Assembly: GCA_027575765.1 (NCBI GenBank)
Contig: JANBPT010000175.1
Coordinates: forward strand, 1 to 61,794
Reading direction: 5' to 3'
Length of the DNA stretch: 61,794 nt
From: Tieghemiomyces parasiticus
Taxonomy: Eukaryota > Kickxellomycota > Dimargaritomycetes > Dimargaritales > Dimargaritaceae
Of the stretch, positions 33,801 to 44,562 are shown one piece after another. A program made the translations under genes and the position numbers. Each line of letters starts with the position of its first letter. Within the stretch, counting starts at the first letter, position 1. The notes beneath the pieces are model-generated. The model did no database searches and had not been told where the DNA came from. It was given only the letters and a program-made list of their open reading frames with translations.

Positions 33801-34086
33801 TGGCCCCGTCGGCCCATTGAACGCAGGTACTGAGCGTGTCGGTCGGGTGGTATTCATGGTAGGTCCATCGGTTGGGCGTGTCAGAGGGGATCAGGTCGCT
33901 GGAATGAGGCCGGTACAGCACTAGGAAACTGCCCAGGATCACGGCCAAGGTTCCGTGGATGGTCGATAGGGCGGTCCCCGTCACCGGATAGTCGCCAGCG
34001 AGCGGGCACTGCCGTGCGGGCTCGAGGGTCTGCAGCCAATATCCTTGGGCCGTATAGATGTGGACCAGGCCGCCGGACGCCAGCAA
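27851..34086 (-). CDS. RAV1: RAVE complex subunit Rav1 (DMXL/rabconnectin-3 homologue), first exon not placed
   Basis: Exons 34086-30712, 30551-28058 and probably 27912-27851 give 1976 residues in register. Introns are 160 nt (GTAAGT to TACCAG, phase 0) and 145 nt (GTAGGT to CCCAG, phase 1). Rav1 is the scaffold of the RAVE complex that reassembles the V1 and Vo parts of the vacuolar H+-ATPase. The N-terminal half contains WD40-type repeats beginning ASGGLVHIYTAQGYWLQTL, with AQVTAISW as a typical blade. The second long exon carries the Rav1p C-terminal domain: LDDMGRRFAVLLP, then CMLFYLALRKKTVM, then FLANDFREPRWRTAA and KNAYVLLGKQRFELAAAFFL, all diagnostic. Exon 34086 begins after a CCCTTTAG acceptor preceded by in-frame stops, so at least one 5' exon lies between 34087 and about 35000 and I could not fix it. 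The 20-codon last exon is inferred from splice sites only; without it the frame would stop two codons after the donor. Confidence 0.88.
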
Positions 34087-35248
34087 CTAAAGGGCCCGCC
34101 ATAAGGCCGCAGCATAGCGAGGGTATTCGGAACACGGGTGAAGGTAAAGTTAGCGGACATACCAGTCAATACTAGGTCATGTTGCAACTCTGCATCCAAA
34201 GGCCCACTATACACTAGCAAGGTCACGTCAGCCACGACCGACTACCCAGAATCCTCTCGGGCCATTTCACAAGGAAACAATGTCCTAGTAAAGGTTCTAG
34301 TTACCCTCCATCCGGACTGTTAACCCGGCTCGCCATTGCCAGAACGCATTGCAGACGGGCCGCCGCTTGGGAACTGAACTTACACAGTATGCCTGATGGA
34401 GGTACGTCGCTACCGTGCAAGCGGAAGGGTCGGTGTTACACCGCCCGGTGGTTTGAGCGAGAATGGGGCCAGACATGGTCGCATGACCGGTCTAGTGGGG
34501 TCGAAGGTTTAGGATGCTACTAATAAAGTGGACGGCGTAAAGAGAGATGGTGCGAAATGCATATGTCGCCAAGAGGTACCCAGTTCGCTCATGTGCAATA
34601 CCCTGCTGTCCGCCCAAGACGAGACGGTGGAACCCCGACAACCCCTCCCCTCCCACCCTTCTACCCCACCTCGCTTGCAAAGGCCCCCCTCCAGTAGGGC
34701 TGAGCGGCATAATATCTACTTTCCGGTTCCTTCTCCATGGCGGCTCTCACACGACCATCGCCGGCCCCTACTTTCATCGCGTTGGCAGTGGGGCTAGAAA
34801 GTGTCGCACAAGTGACGACATCGGTGGATAGGGGAGGGGGGAAGTGCCTGGCCCTAACCGTATGGGACTCTATAGGCTGTGGTCGCGAGGTTGGCAGCGT
34901 ATGGTTTGTCCCGTATGCTCCGTCAGTCCAGTGTAAACCTTGGACAGCGCCAGGACACTTATTGCGATCCTTTTTATCGATGGCCAACATTAACGTCTGT
35001 ATCCCGGGGATACCCAAAAGGGTATTACAGCATCCTCAAATGCTCGAGGCGCTTCTCTAAATACTACTTATTATTCACATATCCCATTAAGTCCAAGCCG
35101 GTTTACCTTGGTTACGAGGTTGCCACCGTAGATTCCCACGACAAGCAGGGAAAAATGACAAACAAAGTCTAATTCATTTCCGATTGGCTCGCCTCAGCTA
35201 TTAAATACCATAACCACCCGAGCCTGCGGGAAGACCATCGAATGCGGA
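34087..35248. other. RAV1 5' region and UNC93-like gene 3' flank
   Basis: The missing 5' exon(s) of RAV1 should be here, on the minus strand. A minus-strand frame at 34235-34105 with QHDLVLTGMSANFTFTR is one candidate but does not splice cleanly in phase. Another stretch near 34310-34380 resembles the start of DMXL proteins but also fails in phase. No other feature is recognised. Confidence 0.35.
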
Positions 35249-36837
35249 CTATCTGGTGACTAGTACGGCCGGACTATCGTTAACCAGGGCGGCATTAGTT
35301 GGATTTTGCCATTTCTCGTCCGCCTTGTGCTGTGGCGAGCAGTGCAGGTCCTGCTGGGTTTGTACGCTTGGCGCGCTAAAAGGTGTATGGAGAGGGCGTA
35401 GGTAGCGACTATTAGGTTAATGGTCATCAAGGCTAGTGCTAGCTGCTAACGATAGGGTCTCTACAGGCTTCGGAAAGGCAGTATCCCATTTCCATACGGT
35501 TCTGTTTGACCATACGGTGGCGCCTTGACTTACCGCTTAGCCCGGTCGAAATACTCGGTCGTATTAGGTAACTGCACGACGGCAGCGAGTAGCGACACGA
35601 GACCGACCAGACCAACCGCCGTAGAAATAACGCACTGGACGCGGTACTCCACCTTGGCCGCATCAATGGCCCAAGCGATGACCAGACCTAGTGCTTGCCA
35701 GCTGACCATGGCGCCTATATACAGCGCAACCACATTATTCTGGCTCGAGAGGCAGCCCACCAGCCACAGAATCATGGTGTTATTGGCGATGTCAAGAAAC
35801 CCCCAGACGGTGAAGATGAGCCAACGGGCCCAGTACCGACCTTCTGCAATGTCCAAGTGGGGCGGCGTCTGACCGTCGTCGGGAGTGTTGGAGAACTGCA
35901 CGTAGAGGGCACCGGCCCACGAACCAACAAACAGGATGGTGATGATAAGCCACGTCACCAACCCGCGGCGTCGCACTGTCCATGTCGTGTGATCGATGAT
36001 CTTGCTACACACAACCCCGGCCACGATTGACGCGATGCGATAGAAGATAAGGTTGGCGCCCCGTGAGCGAACGTTGTAAAAGTACGCGTTGTAGCCGTTG
36101 AATTGATAGGCCGAATACCACTGGCTGGCCATGAAAAAGGGCGCCATCGTCAGGATGCGGGGGGCGACGGTGGCTCGCAGCAGGTCACGCAGCTCAGTTC
36201 GCCATCCGTCAAACGGCTCAACCTCAACCGGGGACCCGTCGGGCAGCCGTACTGTAGTGACCGCCACTAGGAATAGGGCCAAGAAGACACCAAAGACCCC
36301 CAGCCCAACGAAGGTCGCGTAGGTCGCGGTCGAAATGGCTTTAGCGTCGGTTGCAGAGTTCAGACCGAAAACAATGGCCCCAGCCATCACGCCGCTCAGC
36401 GCGTAGACGCAGAAAAAGAAAGCTATGGCCTTCCCCTTATCATTCTGTGTAACGTACGTATTGGAAAATGTGCCCTGGGGGGTCCACACACCGGCGTTCC
36501 CCAGTCCGGTAAGCGTTCCCGCCACGATGAGGAACGCAGCGCTGTGGATGTATGGGTAGGCTAAGAGCGAGGAGGTATAGAGGACAAACGGAATGGTCGC
36601 CATAAACACGGTCCGGCGGGGTCCGAGGTAGTTGAGTACGCCACCCATGAACGGGCCACTCAGCATACAGGTCAGGTACTGGGCGAAGTTACTATAGGAG
36701 GCCGCGTCCAAAGTCTCTTGGCCACCGTTGCCTATACTGGTGATACTGATGTAGATGCCGTAGGTCAGAAAGGTGATGCTGGACAGCAGGCCAATTTGGA
36801 CGTGGGAGTTGTGGAGACACCATGACAGGCCGAACAT
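35249..36837 (-). CDS. UNC93-like major facilitator superfamily transporter, array copy 1
   Basis: Exons 36837-35534 (1304 nt) and 35375-35249 encode 476 residues; the 158-nt intron runs GTAAGT to TTTTAG, phase 2. The protein has 11-12 hydrophobic segments typical of the fungal UNC93-like (DUF895) group: SSITFLTYGIYISITSIGNGGQ, a LSGPFMGGVLNYLGPRR loop, YPYIHSAAFLIVAG, and QWYSAYQFNGYNAYFYNVRSRGANL. Substrate is unknown; the group includes plasma-membrane or vacuolar proteins linked to ion homeostasis. This is the copy most diverged from the other two and has the longest C-terminal tail, from its second exon. Without splicing, translation stops at the TAA formed by the donor itself. It lies in tandem with the two downstream-numbered copies, same strand, as expected from local duplication. 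Confidence 0.85.
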
Positions 36838-37519
36838 GGTGGGGTGTGTGGCGTTTACCAGAATTAGAGCGGGGAAGATAATGGCCAGCGGCTACCTCGC
36901 GGTAAAGTTCAGACGCTAAATGAGGCAAAAGGCCGGAAAAAAGCGGGTGAGGCTGAGGATACTAAGCTATTGGCGCGGATTCCTACGACGTTTTAAAGGA
37001 GCTAGATTCCGGTTTCAGGCAAAGTAGGGATCCCGGGTTAGACCGTGTGGTGGGCACGTGGTTTTGGAGGAGTGGCGAGCGGTTTGCGTGCACAGTTTGT
37101 TTCTCTGGCTGGACGACACTGATGTCCACATAAGATCCCCTATTCAGTTTATGGGCCCCACCCCTGCCTTCCTTATCACTAATGACAACGCTGCCTACAT
37201 AAAGCTGCATATGTGGAAGATTGAAAAAGCGATGTACACTACACCAGTTGCCCCATGAATCGGGAGGGGGCTCAGTGGCTTTAATATGAAATAATTGACT
37301 GGATCTGAGGGTCATTGACCAATAGCGCCAGCATTGACGGGAATACGGAGTGGAAGGTAAATAGACTCTTGGCAGGGCAGCTCCTCATCCTGCCGGAGTA
37401 GCATTGCCTGGCCGTTGAGTTAATAAAAGAACCATACCCTCATTGGGGACAACATTCTTGTCCTTACGGCACGTCCCCCCCTTAAAATGTGACTCATGGC
37501 TACCGCCAGTAGTCTCATG
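36838..37519. other. Spacer between UNC93-like copies 1 and 2
   Basis: About 680 bp containing the promoter of copy 1 and the 3' flank of copy 2. No gene or clear TATA element was seen. Confidence 0.4.
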
Positions 37520-39049
37520 CTACATGAGAGGTTGGACCTCTGGCTTCTCATCACCACTGATTGTGATGGCTTTGTTACTGGATAGGCTGAGCAGTATGTT
37601 ACGGAACATCCCAAGTCCGAGAGATACGAAGGTATGTAGCCATGTTAGTTAGTGCAATTACTGGTTTTCGATTGGGATGGCGTAGGTAGTTGATATCACC
37701 TAATTTACACCTTGTAGAAAAGTGTCCCATCGAATGACGACCTACCTTGGCGCCTGACTGAAGTACTTGACCCGATCCGGCAGTTGAGCTACTGCCGCGA
37801 AAAGTGATATTATGCCGACCATTCCGACGGCGACCGATATGCTACACTGGGACCGGTAATTGACCCCTGAAGCATCGATGGCCCAGGGAACGACCAGGCC
37901 CAAAGACTGCCAAGTGATCATTGCCCCGGTGTACAGCGCGACCACATTGGCCTGGGACGACAGACATCCGACTAACCACAAGACCATTACATTATTTGCA
38001 ACGTCAATGAACCCCCAGATGGTGAAGATGGGCCACAGGGCCCAGTATCGACCCGTCGCAATATCGATACGGGGCGGTCGCTGCCCCGCCACCGATGGGT
38101 CGGTAAACTGAACGTAAAGACCGCCGGCCCATGACCCTACGAACAGGACGGTTATAAGCAGCCATACCACCAGCCCCCGTCGCCGTACCGTCCATACCGT
38201 ACGATCGAGGAGCCAACGGCAAACGAAAGCAGAACCGATGGAAGCTACCTTGTAAAAGAGCAGATTGGCCCCGCGGGACCGTACGTTGAAAAAATAGGCA
38301 TTGTAGCCATTAAACTGGTAAGCCGAGTACCACTGACTCGCTATGAAGAAGGGGATAATAACCAAGATTCGTGGGGCAACGATGGCACGTAGAAGCCGAC
38401 GCAACTCAGTACGCCACCCATCGAACTTGTCGATGCACACGACCGACCCATCGGGCAACCGGACCTTGGCGACGTCTACGATGCACAGGGACAAGGCCGT
38501 GGCGGCGCAATTGAGGCCGAGAAACACTGCATAGGTCGCAGTCGAAATTGATGTGGCTTCAGCTGTGAAATTCATACCTAGTACGAGTGCCCCGGCTAGC
38601 ACGCCACTAAGGGCGTACATGAGATTGAAGAACGATATGGCCGCACCCTTGGCGCCCGTATTCACGTAGTTATTCGCGAAGATACCTTCCGGGGCCCACA
38701 TTGCGGCATTTCCTAGGCCGAGTATCCCACCAGCCGCGATTATGAACGCGTCGCTGTGGATGTACGGGTAGGCGAGGAGGGACGCTGTATAAAGAGCAAA
38801 GGGTATGATAGCGCAGACCACCATCCGTCGGGGTCCAAGGTAATTGAGTAAACCGGCCATAAACGGCCCACTGAGCATGCACACTAGGTTTTGGGCAAGG
38901 TTGCTGTAGGACGCCGCCTGGAGGGACTCTTGGCCGCCATTCCCGATATTGGTGATACTAATGTACACTCCAAAGGTCAAAAAGTCAATGGCGGACAACA
39001 GACCAATTTGGACGTGAGAGTTGTAGAGACTCCATTGTAGGGCCAACAT
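37520..39049 (-). CDS. UNC93-like major facilitator superfamily transporter, array copy 2
   Basis: Exons 39049-37746 (1304 nt) and 37586-37520 (67 nt) encode 456 residues; the 159-nt intron runs GTAGGT to GCTCAG, phase 2. A second AG nine bases on would also be in frame, but the 67-nt choice matches copy 3 exactly. Same hydrophobic profile and motifs as copy 1, with IGNGGQE, YPYIHSDAFIIAAG and QFNGYNAYFFNVRSRGANL. The short cytoplasmic tail is NKAITISGDEKPEVQPLM. ATG at 39049 (MLALQWSLYNSHVQIG) aligns with the starts of the other copies; an in-frame ATG 42 bp upstream exists at 39091. A 225-bp tract (about 38006-38230) is almost identical to copy 3, unlike the rest of the gene. Confidence 0.85.
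38006..38230. repeat. Gene-conversion-like tract shared with 40182-40406
   Basis: By eye only about four mismatches occur over 225 bp between this stretch and the matching part of copy 3, including silent sites, while flanking coding sequence differs at many third positions. The tract encodes the segment from TVWTVRRRGLVVWLL through TGRYWALWPIFTIWGF, identical in both proteins. Confidence 0.75.
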
Positions 39050-39691
39050 AGTTGTGCCGTATGGAGGTACAACGTAGAGTGAAGGGTTCAATCTCAGGCG
39101 GACTCACAGATAGTAGAAGAAAAAGTAATCGATCGCAAGCAAATGGAAAGTCCGCAGTTTAATTGAAGTAGTCAGCCCGGCCTTGTCCTCTATCACTTAT
39201 AAGTGGGCAATGCGCCGGTTCCGAGAAGAGAGACCAGATACCGTCCCAAGTAACTGGTGTTGGGATTCGGATAAGTATTTCCGTTAGGCCTGAACCACTA
39301 CCTAGCTTGACATTGTTTCCATACTGTTCACCTCAATCTCTGCGCGCGGGGAGGGGCAGTATAGGCTATGTATGACTGCAGACCAGGGGCAGACAAGCGA
39401 TCCTTGCAGCCCAAATCATGCCGGTCAGTATATTTGGCCATTGGAAACTAGCATAAAGGGCCGATGGATATTAATAAAGAAGAGAAGGGGGGGTGAAGAT
39501 CGTGCGGCTACTGGGTTCGCGAGAAAACCATATGATATTTTTTCTATCTGCAAGCCTGCGTCTCCGTGTGGCAGTAACATGACGCACCCAGAATCCTCCC
39601 TACAGGTAACCTTTGGCGAATAGATAGACGATGAGTGTATTGATAAGGGCATGGCTGCACGCGCCGCGATGAATGACCTGCAGCGCGCATC
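39050..39691. other. Spacer between UNC93-like copies 2 and 3
   Basis: Contains the promoter of copy 2 and the 3' flank of copy 3. No other feature seen. Confidence 0.4.
39194..39205 (-). promoter_or_regulatory. Palindromic TATA-like element upstream of UNC93-like copy 2
   Basis: CACTTATAAGTG is a perfect 12-bp palindrome with a TATAAG core, about 150 bp before the ATG at 39049. It may be the core promoter or a dimer-bound site. Confidence 0.4.
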
Positions 39692-41225
39692 CTATAACCT
39701 GAGTTTCATGTCCGCCTTCTCGTCGTAGTCGAGTACCGCTGCCTGGTCGCTGAAGATGCTGGGGGATTTCAATTCGTAAGTGTCAAGCATGTATAATCGA
39801 AGGTTAGTTGAACCCCGGATCCACATTGAGCCGTTCAAACAGCTCAAGACGGACAATTACCAGCCTAGACTGACAATTCCATAATCTCTAGTAGACTAGA
39901 GCACTTATAAAGAAGACCTACCTCGACTCCTGGCCAAAGTACTCGGTCCGATCGGGTAGCTGGATCGAGGCGACAAGTAGAGAACCCAGACCTACAACCC
40001 CGAGTACCGCTGATATGACACACTGGACCCGGTAATCGACGCCGGATGCATCGATGGCCCAGGGCACGGCCTGACCGAGCGACTGCCACGCAATCATTGC
40101 CCCGATGTACAACGCGACCGTATTAGCCTGGGGCGACAGACATCCGATTAACCACAAGATAATCGCATTGTTAGCTATGTCAATGAACCCCCAGATGGTG
40201 AAGATGGGCCACAGGGCCCAGTACCGGCCCGTCGCAATATCGATACGGGGCGGTCGCTGCCCCGCCACCGATGGGTCGGTAAACTGAACGTAAAGACCGC
40301 CGGCCCATGACCCTACAAACAGGACGGTTATAAGCAGCCATACCACCAGCCCCCGCCGCCGTACCGTCCATACCGTACGATCGAGGAGCCAACGGCAAAC
40401 GAAAGCGGCAGCGATGGAGGCTAACCGATAAAAGAGCAGGTTGGCCCCGCGGGACCGTACGTTGAAAAAGTAGGCATTGTAGCCATTAAACTGATAGGGT
40501 GAGTACCACTGACTCGCCACTAAGAACGGCGCCATGACGAGAATCCGGGGGGCGACCGTGGCACGTAGTAGGTCACGTAGCTCTGTACGCCACCCAACGA
40601 ACTTGTCAACCCTTACGGCTGATCCGTCGGGCAACCGAACCTTGGTGATGTCTACAAGGCCCAGGGATAAGGCGATCCCGGCCACGCCCAAGCCGAGGAA
40701 AGCCGCATAAGTTGCGGTCGAAATGGCCGTCGCCTCCGCCTTGAAATTCATGCCCAATACGAGGGCTCCGGCTAGTACCCCACTGAGGGCGTTAATAATG
40801 AAGAAAAATGAAATGGCCGCGCCCTTGGCACGCATCCCCACGTAATTGTTGGCAAACATACCCTGGGGGGTCCACACGCCAGCGCTACCTACCCCCAACA
40901 GGGCACCGGCCACGATGATGAAGGCACCGCTTTGAATGTACGGGTAGGCTAGAAGGGACGTCGTGTACAGGGCGAACGGGACGGCCGAGATGAGCACGGT
41001 CCACCGTGGTCCAAAGTAGTTGACTAGGCCGCCCATAAAAGGTCCACTAAGCATGGAGGTCAGGTTTTGGGCGAGGTTGCTGTAAGACGCCGCCTGCAGA
41101 GACTCCTGGCCACCGTTTCCAATGTTGGTAATGCTTATGTACATACCGAAAGTCAGGAAAATGATGACCGATAGAAGCAGGATTTGGGTGTGGGAGTTCA
41201 CCAGACTCCCATGTAAGCTAGGCAT
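39692..41225 (-). CDS. UNC93-like major facilitator superfamily transporter, array copy 3
   Basis: Exons 41225-39922 (1304 nt) and 39758-39692 (67 nt) encode 456 residues; the 163-nt intron runs GTAGGT to CCCCAG, phase 2. Motifs and membrane segments follow the other copies (SIIFLTFGMYISITNIGNGG is the copy-3 form of TM1). The tail is IFSDQAAVLDYDEKADMKLRL, acidic with a terminal basic-hydrophobic end. Identical exon-1 length and intron phase in all three genes show that they arose by duplication after the intron was in place. This copy and copy 2 are closest. Confidence 0.85.
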
Positions 41226-42306
41226 GGCGCTAAAGGTGTAGAATAGCGGCGACGGTTTGAAAGTGTGGGGTTAGATGAGTTGCGTGGGATGCTAATTTTG
41301 CGGAAATCGAATGCCCGTTGTACCGTGGCTTAACCTACCCGATGGATACGCGAGGCGGGTGCAGCGGGAGGGAGGTCTGGGTGATGCAGTATGACGGGTG
41401 CCCCAACTACGAAAATGGATTGTCGAACAGAGTAGGCCCGGATGGTTATGTTGTTGGTGTAGTGCAAATATACTGACATTTACTTGCGTGTTTTGTTTGG
41501 TTATTTAAAAAACGAGCGGTACCCGACTTACTTATTTATTACCAAGGTCAATTCGGCTCATTGACCCCGTTCGGGCCCGAGAAACAGCGACGTACCGATC
41601 CAATGCCAACCGAATCAACATGCAGCGCTTGGTAAACTGGCCCAGGATTCGGCCGATTATACATTGTCACCGGCAGGCTCTAAAGCCGGCGTCTGTTTCG
41701 GAATTATTGAGCCAAGTAATGCTTGGCAACTGGCCTGTCGTGGTATTCTTGTCATTCATTCAATGCCCATACCATACAGCAGTTGGCCAGAATATCGGAC
41801 TCGCCCATACATTCTCTCTACCCTCCGGTGCTCTCCGTTACGGATAATCAGTCTGGGGTTAGGCGTTATCGACGGAAGATCCTCGTTCCCCACGTTCCGT
41901 TGGTCATACCCTGACGAGGACCCTGGCCGCACCGCTGGATTCAGAGACGGGCGGAATGTGGATTGCCCATCATTACCACCACAACGCTTGAGCTTTTTGA
42001 GCGATGAGCGCGCGCGACGCTATACGATTCGCGGCCACCTACTTGAATCAAGATTGATTACAGACCAAATCTACGCCGAAACCTTTTGTAGATTCTAGCT
42101 ACCTTTAATTTCAGTCCAGATACGGATAGCAAGTCCACAAATTTGACGAAATCTTCGTGAAAGTCAATGGTAGGTAGTAATTTAAATTCATACGAAGCTG
42201 GTCATAAGCGTTCCGTTTCGGAATAGTAAAATAAAAGACAAAAATAAAGGGGGGGCTATACCGGCAAGCCACAGTTGTATCACCTTTCACACAACCCTAG
42301 ACCGTA
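41226..42306. other. Intergenic region left of the carrier gene
   Basis: About 1.1 kb with the promoter of UNC93-like copy 3 and the 3' flank of the carrier gene. An A-rich stretch at 42225-42250 may mark the carrier's mRNA 3' end. No gene recognised. Confidence 0.4.
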
Positions 42307-44562
42307 TTACTTGGATGCCTTACTTGGTAGGGTCGACGGCGGCAGCGTACCGAACCCATACTGGACATCCTGGAGGAGCCGCACGGCGTTACGGGCGCGG
42401 ATGAACGCGAGCGGGGCCTGCTGGTGGAGTTCCCGGCGGTAAGTTGGTGAGAGGATCCCAACCTTGGCAAGTGGCCGCTTAATCAGGACCTCACCAACTC
42501 CGGGCGATGACGAAGTTTTCTTGCCTAGGGCGCCGGCGGGCAGCTCGGCGGCAGGAACGGGGTTGGCCCCGCCAGGGAACGGCAGATTCCGCTGGAGCAA
42601 CTCGTAGACCATGAGTGTGGTACCAAACTGCGGGGATGATCGGAACACACGAGCGAGGCCGCCTTTAAAGAAGGCACGGAACCCTTCCTCGGCGTAAATC
42701 TTGCGGGTGGCGTCCATAATCCCGGTGTACACGGTCTGGCCCTTACGGGCCTCGACCTGCAGACGGGTCTTGATGACGTCGGCAGGGGTGGTGAGATAGG
42801 CAGCGGGCATACCGGCGACGGCACCAGCCACTAGGAGCTGCCAAATGCCGAGTTTAACGCCGGGGGTCTCGAGAAACACGTCCTTTTTAAGGTGGGCATA
42901 CACCGGGAAGTAGATGGCCGAGAAGGGAATGTCCCGCAGGAGGCAGGCCCCGGCGCCCCTGTAGAGGCCCACGAGACCAAGCTGACGCACGATCGAAACG
43001 GCGGACTGGCGCGGGACGGCGTCCACCGTCTTGAGCATCTCGCCCTGGACCTGGAGTCGGATCTTGACGATTTCCAAGGGGTTAGTGAACACTACCTGAC
43101 TGCCACCGGCGACGCAACCGGCCATGATTTCGGCCCAGAACGGGATGGCACCCGTCTTGGGGTCGGTAGTGTAGGTGCGCACCAGGTCGTTCATGGTCAG
43201 CTTGATGGCCTTCTCGGGGGCCACGCCCACCAGCTGCGGGGCCAGACCGCGGTACAGGCCCACCAGACCTTCGTTCCGGATGACCTTGCGGAAGCAGTCC
43301 AGGCTGTTCCTGTAGAGCACCTCGCCGACTACTGCTGACCGTTGGTTCTGCATCCGCGTCTTGACGAGATCGATCGGGTATACCACGGTGGCGCCCACCG
43401 CCCCGGCAACCGCCCCCAGCCCGAACGTGTACGCCTGGGCTGCGGCACCAATGACCCAGCGCATCAAGCCGGGCGATGAGGATGGGCTAACCAGGGCCTT
43501 TACCGCATCGCCGGTGACGGTATCCGTAGCCGTGGCTTGATCGACGGGGCGAAGCGGGGCAGTGTGCTGCCAGGCCGGATCGAGCAACCGGCGGAAATCG
43601 GCCAGGTGGAACGCGCGGTGAGTATTGGCGGCGGCCATGTCATCGACCGGGACCGAGTTGGAGAGGGCCTCGACTTCGACGAGGTGGAACAGAAGGTCGG
43701 TTTCCAGCGGGGTGAGGGGGGCGGCGCGGCTGATCTGGGCGGCGGTACGGAGGAACGAGTCACGGGTCACGAGACCCTCCGGGTGGGACTCGGCAGCCTG
43801 GATTAGGATGCCCTCGAGGTAGTCGGTGCGCTGGACCAGCTGATAGAAGGCCAGAAGCACTGGGTAGCTGAGACGGTGCGGCTTAGTACGGCCCAGGTGG
43901 CCCAGGGCCGGAATGTGTTCGATGACCAGGCGTGACACGCGGTCATGAGCGAAGCCGGCGACGATGCTCTGGAACGCCTCGGTCGGGATGACACCCGTGC
44001 CTTGCGGGTCGTGCGTCCGGAAAGCATGCTGGAGCCGCTGGAGCTGGAGTTCGTGGATCATCTGGGCGAACACCTTGTAGTCCACCTGGTCGTCGGCGGT
44101 GTATAGGCGCAGCCAGTCCGGGTCGAGTTGGAAGGCCGGGTCAGCCTCCTGATTGGAGGCCCGGGCCAGGGCCTGGAAATCCTCGGTAGTGATGGTACCC
44201 CGACCCTGGGTGTCAAAGTAGCGGAACGCCAGTTCGAACTCAGCGTAGGGACGGGTCAACACGCTCTGGAACATCAGAAAGTTGGCCAGGGATACCAGGC
44301 CGCGCTTTTCGGTGTCAGCGATGCGGAAGAGGAGGCGGTAATCGTCGGCGCTGGGCATCCCACCGGGTTGTTGCCGGACGGTGGCCGGGGCGTACGACTG
44401 GAGGGCGCGGCTAAAGTCATCCGGGGTCAGGTAGCGCGAACCGTCCTGGGTCACGCTGGCATGCTGGTCGAAGAGGTCCCGCACCGCTTTGCCGTGGCGG
44501 TCCGGGTTATCCGGGTGAGTGTGGTGGAATATTTCCGTGGCAGCGGCTCCAGACATAGCCAT
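42307..44562 (-). CDS. AGC1: Calcium-binding mitochondrial aspartate/glutamate carrier (aralar/citrin type)
   Basis: A single exon of 751 residues. The N-terminal 330 residues carry EF-hand-type helices; the pattern [20 protein letters not shown] and [14 protein letters not shown] is that of aralar/citrin, where calcium in the intermembrane space regulates transport. From about residue 360 come three mitochondrial-carrier repeats, each with the signature P-x-[DE]-x-x-[KR]: [10 protein letters not shown] (about 396), [10 protein letters not shown] (about 495) and [10 protein letters not shown] (about 592). The carrier exchanges aspartate for glutamate plus a proton across the inner mitochondrial membrane and supports the malate-aspartate shuttle. 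Length and domain order match the long, EF-hand-containing AGC form of animals and filamentous fungi. A C-terminal extension after the third repeat ([19 protein letters not shown]) is also family-like. The start is MAM; either Met could be used. Confidence 0.93.
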   Translation of the reverse strand: MAMSGAAATEIFHHTHPDNPDRHGKAVRDLFDQHASVTQDGSRYLTPDDFSRALQSYAPATVRQQPGGMPSADDYRLLFRIADTEKRGLVSLANFLMFQSVLTRPYAEFELAFRYFDTQGRGTITTEDFQALARASNQEADPAFQLDPDWLRLYTADDQVDYKVFAQMIHELQLQRLQHAFRTHDPQGTGVIPTEAFQSIVAGFAHDRVSRLVIEHIPALGHLGRTKPHRLSYPVLLAFYQLVQRTDYLEGILIQAAESHPEGLVTRDSFLRTAAQISRAAPLTPLETDLLFHLVEVEALSNSVPVDDMAAANTHRAFHLADFRRLLDPAWQHTAPLRPVDQATATDTVTGDAVKALVSPSSSPGLMRWVIGAAAQAYTFGLGAVAGAVGATVVYPIDLVKTRMQNQRSAVVGEVLYRNSLDCFRKVIRNEGLVGLYRGLAPQLVGVAPEKAIKLTMNDLVRTYTTDPKTGAIPFWAEIMAGCVAGGSQVVFTNPLEIVKIRLQVQGEMLKTVDAVPRQSAVSIVRQLGLVGLYRGAGACLLRDIPFSAIYFPVYAHLKKDVFLETPGVKLGIWQLLVAGAVAGMPAAYLTTPADVIKTRLQVEARKGQTVYTGIMDATRKIYAEEGFRAFFKGGLARVFRSSPQFGTTLMVYELLQRNLPFPGGANPVPAAELPAGALGKKTSSSPGVGEVLIKRPLAKVGILSPTYRRELHQQAPLAFIRARNAVRLLQDVQYGFGTLPPSTLPSKASK

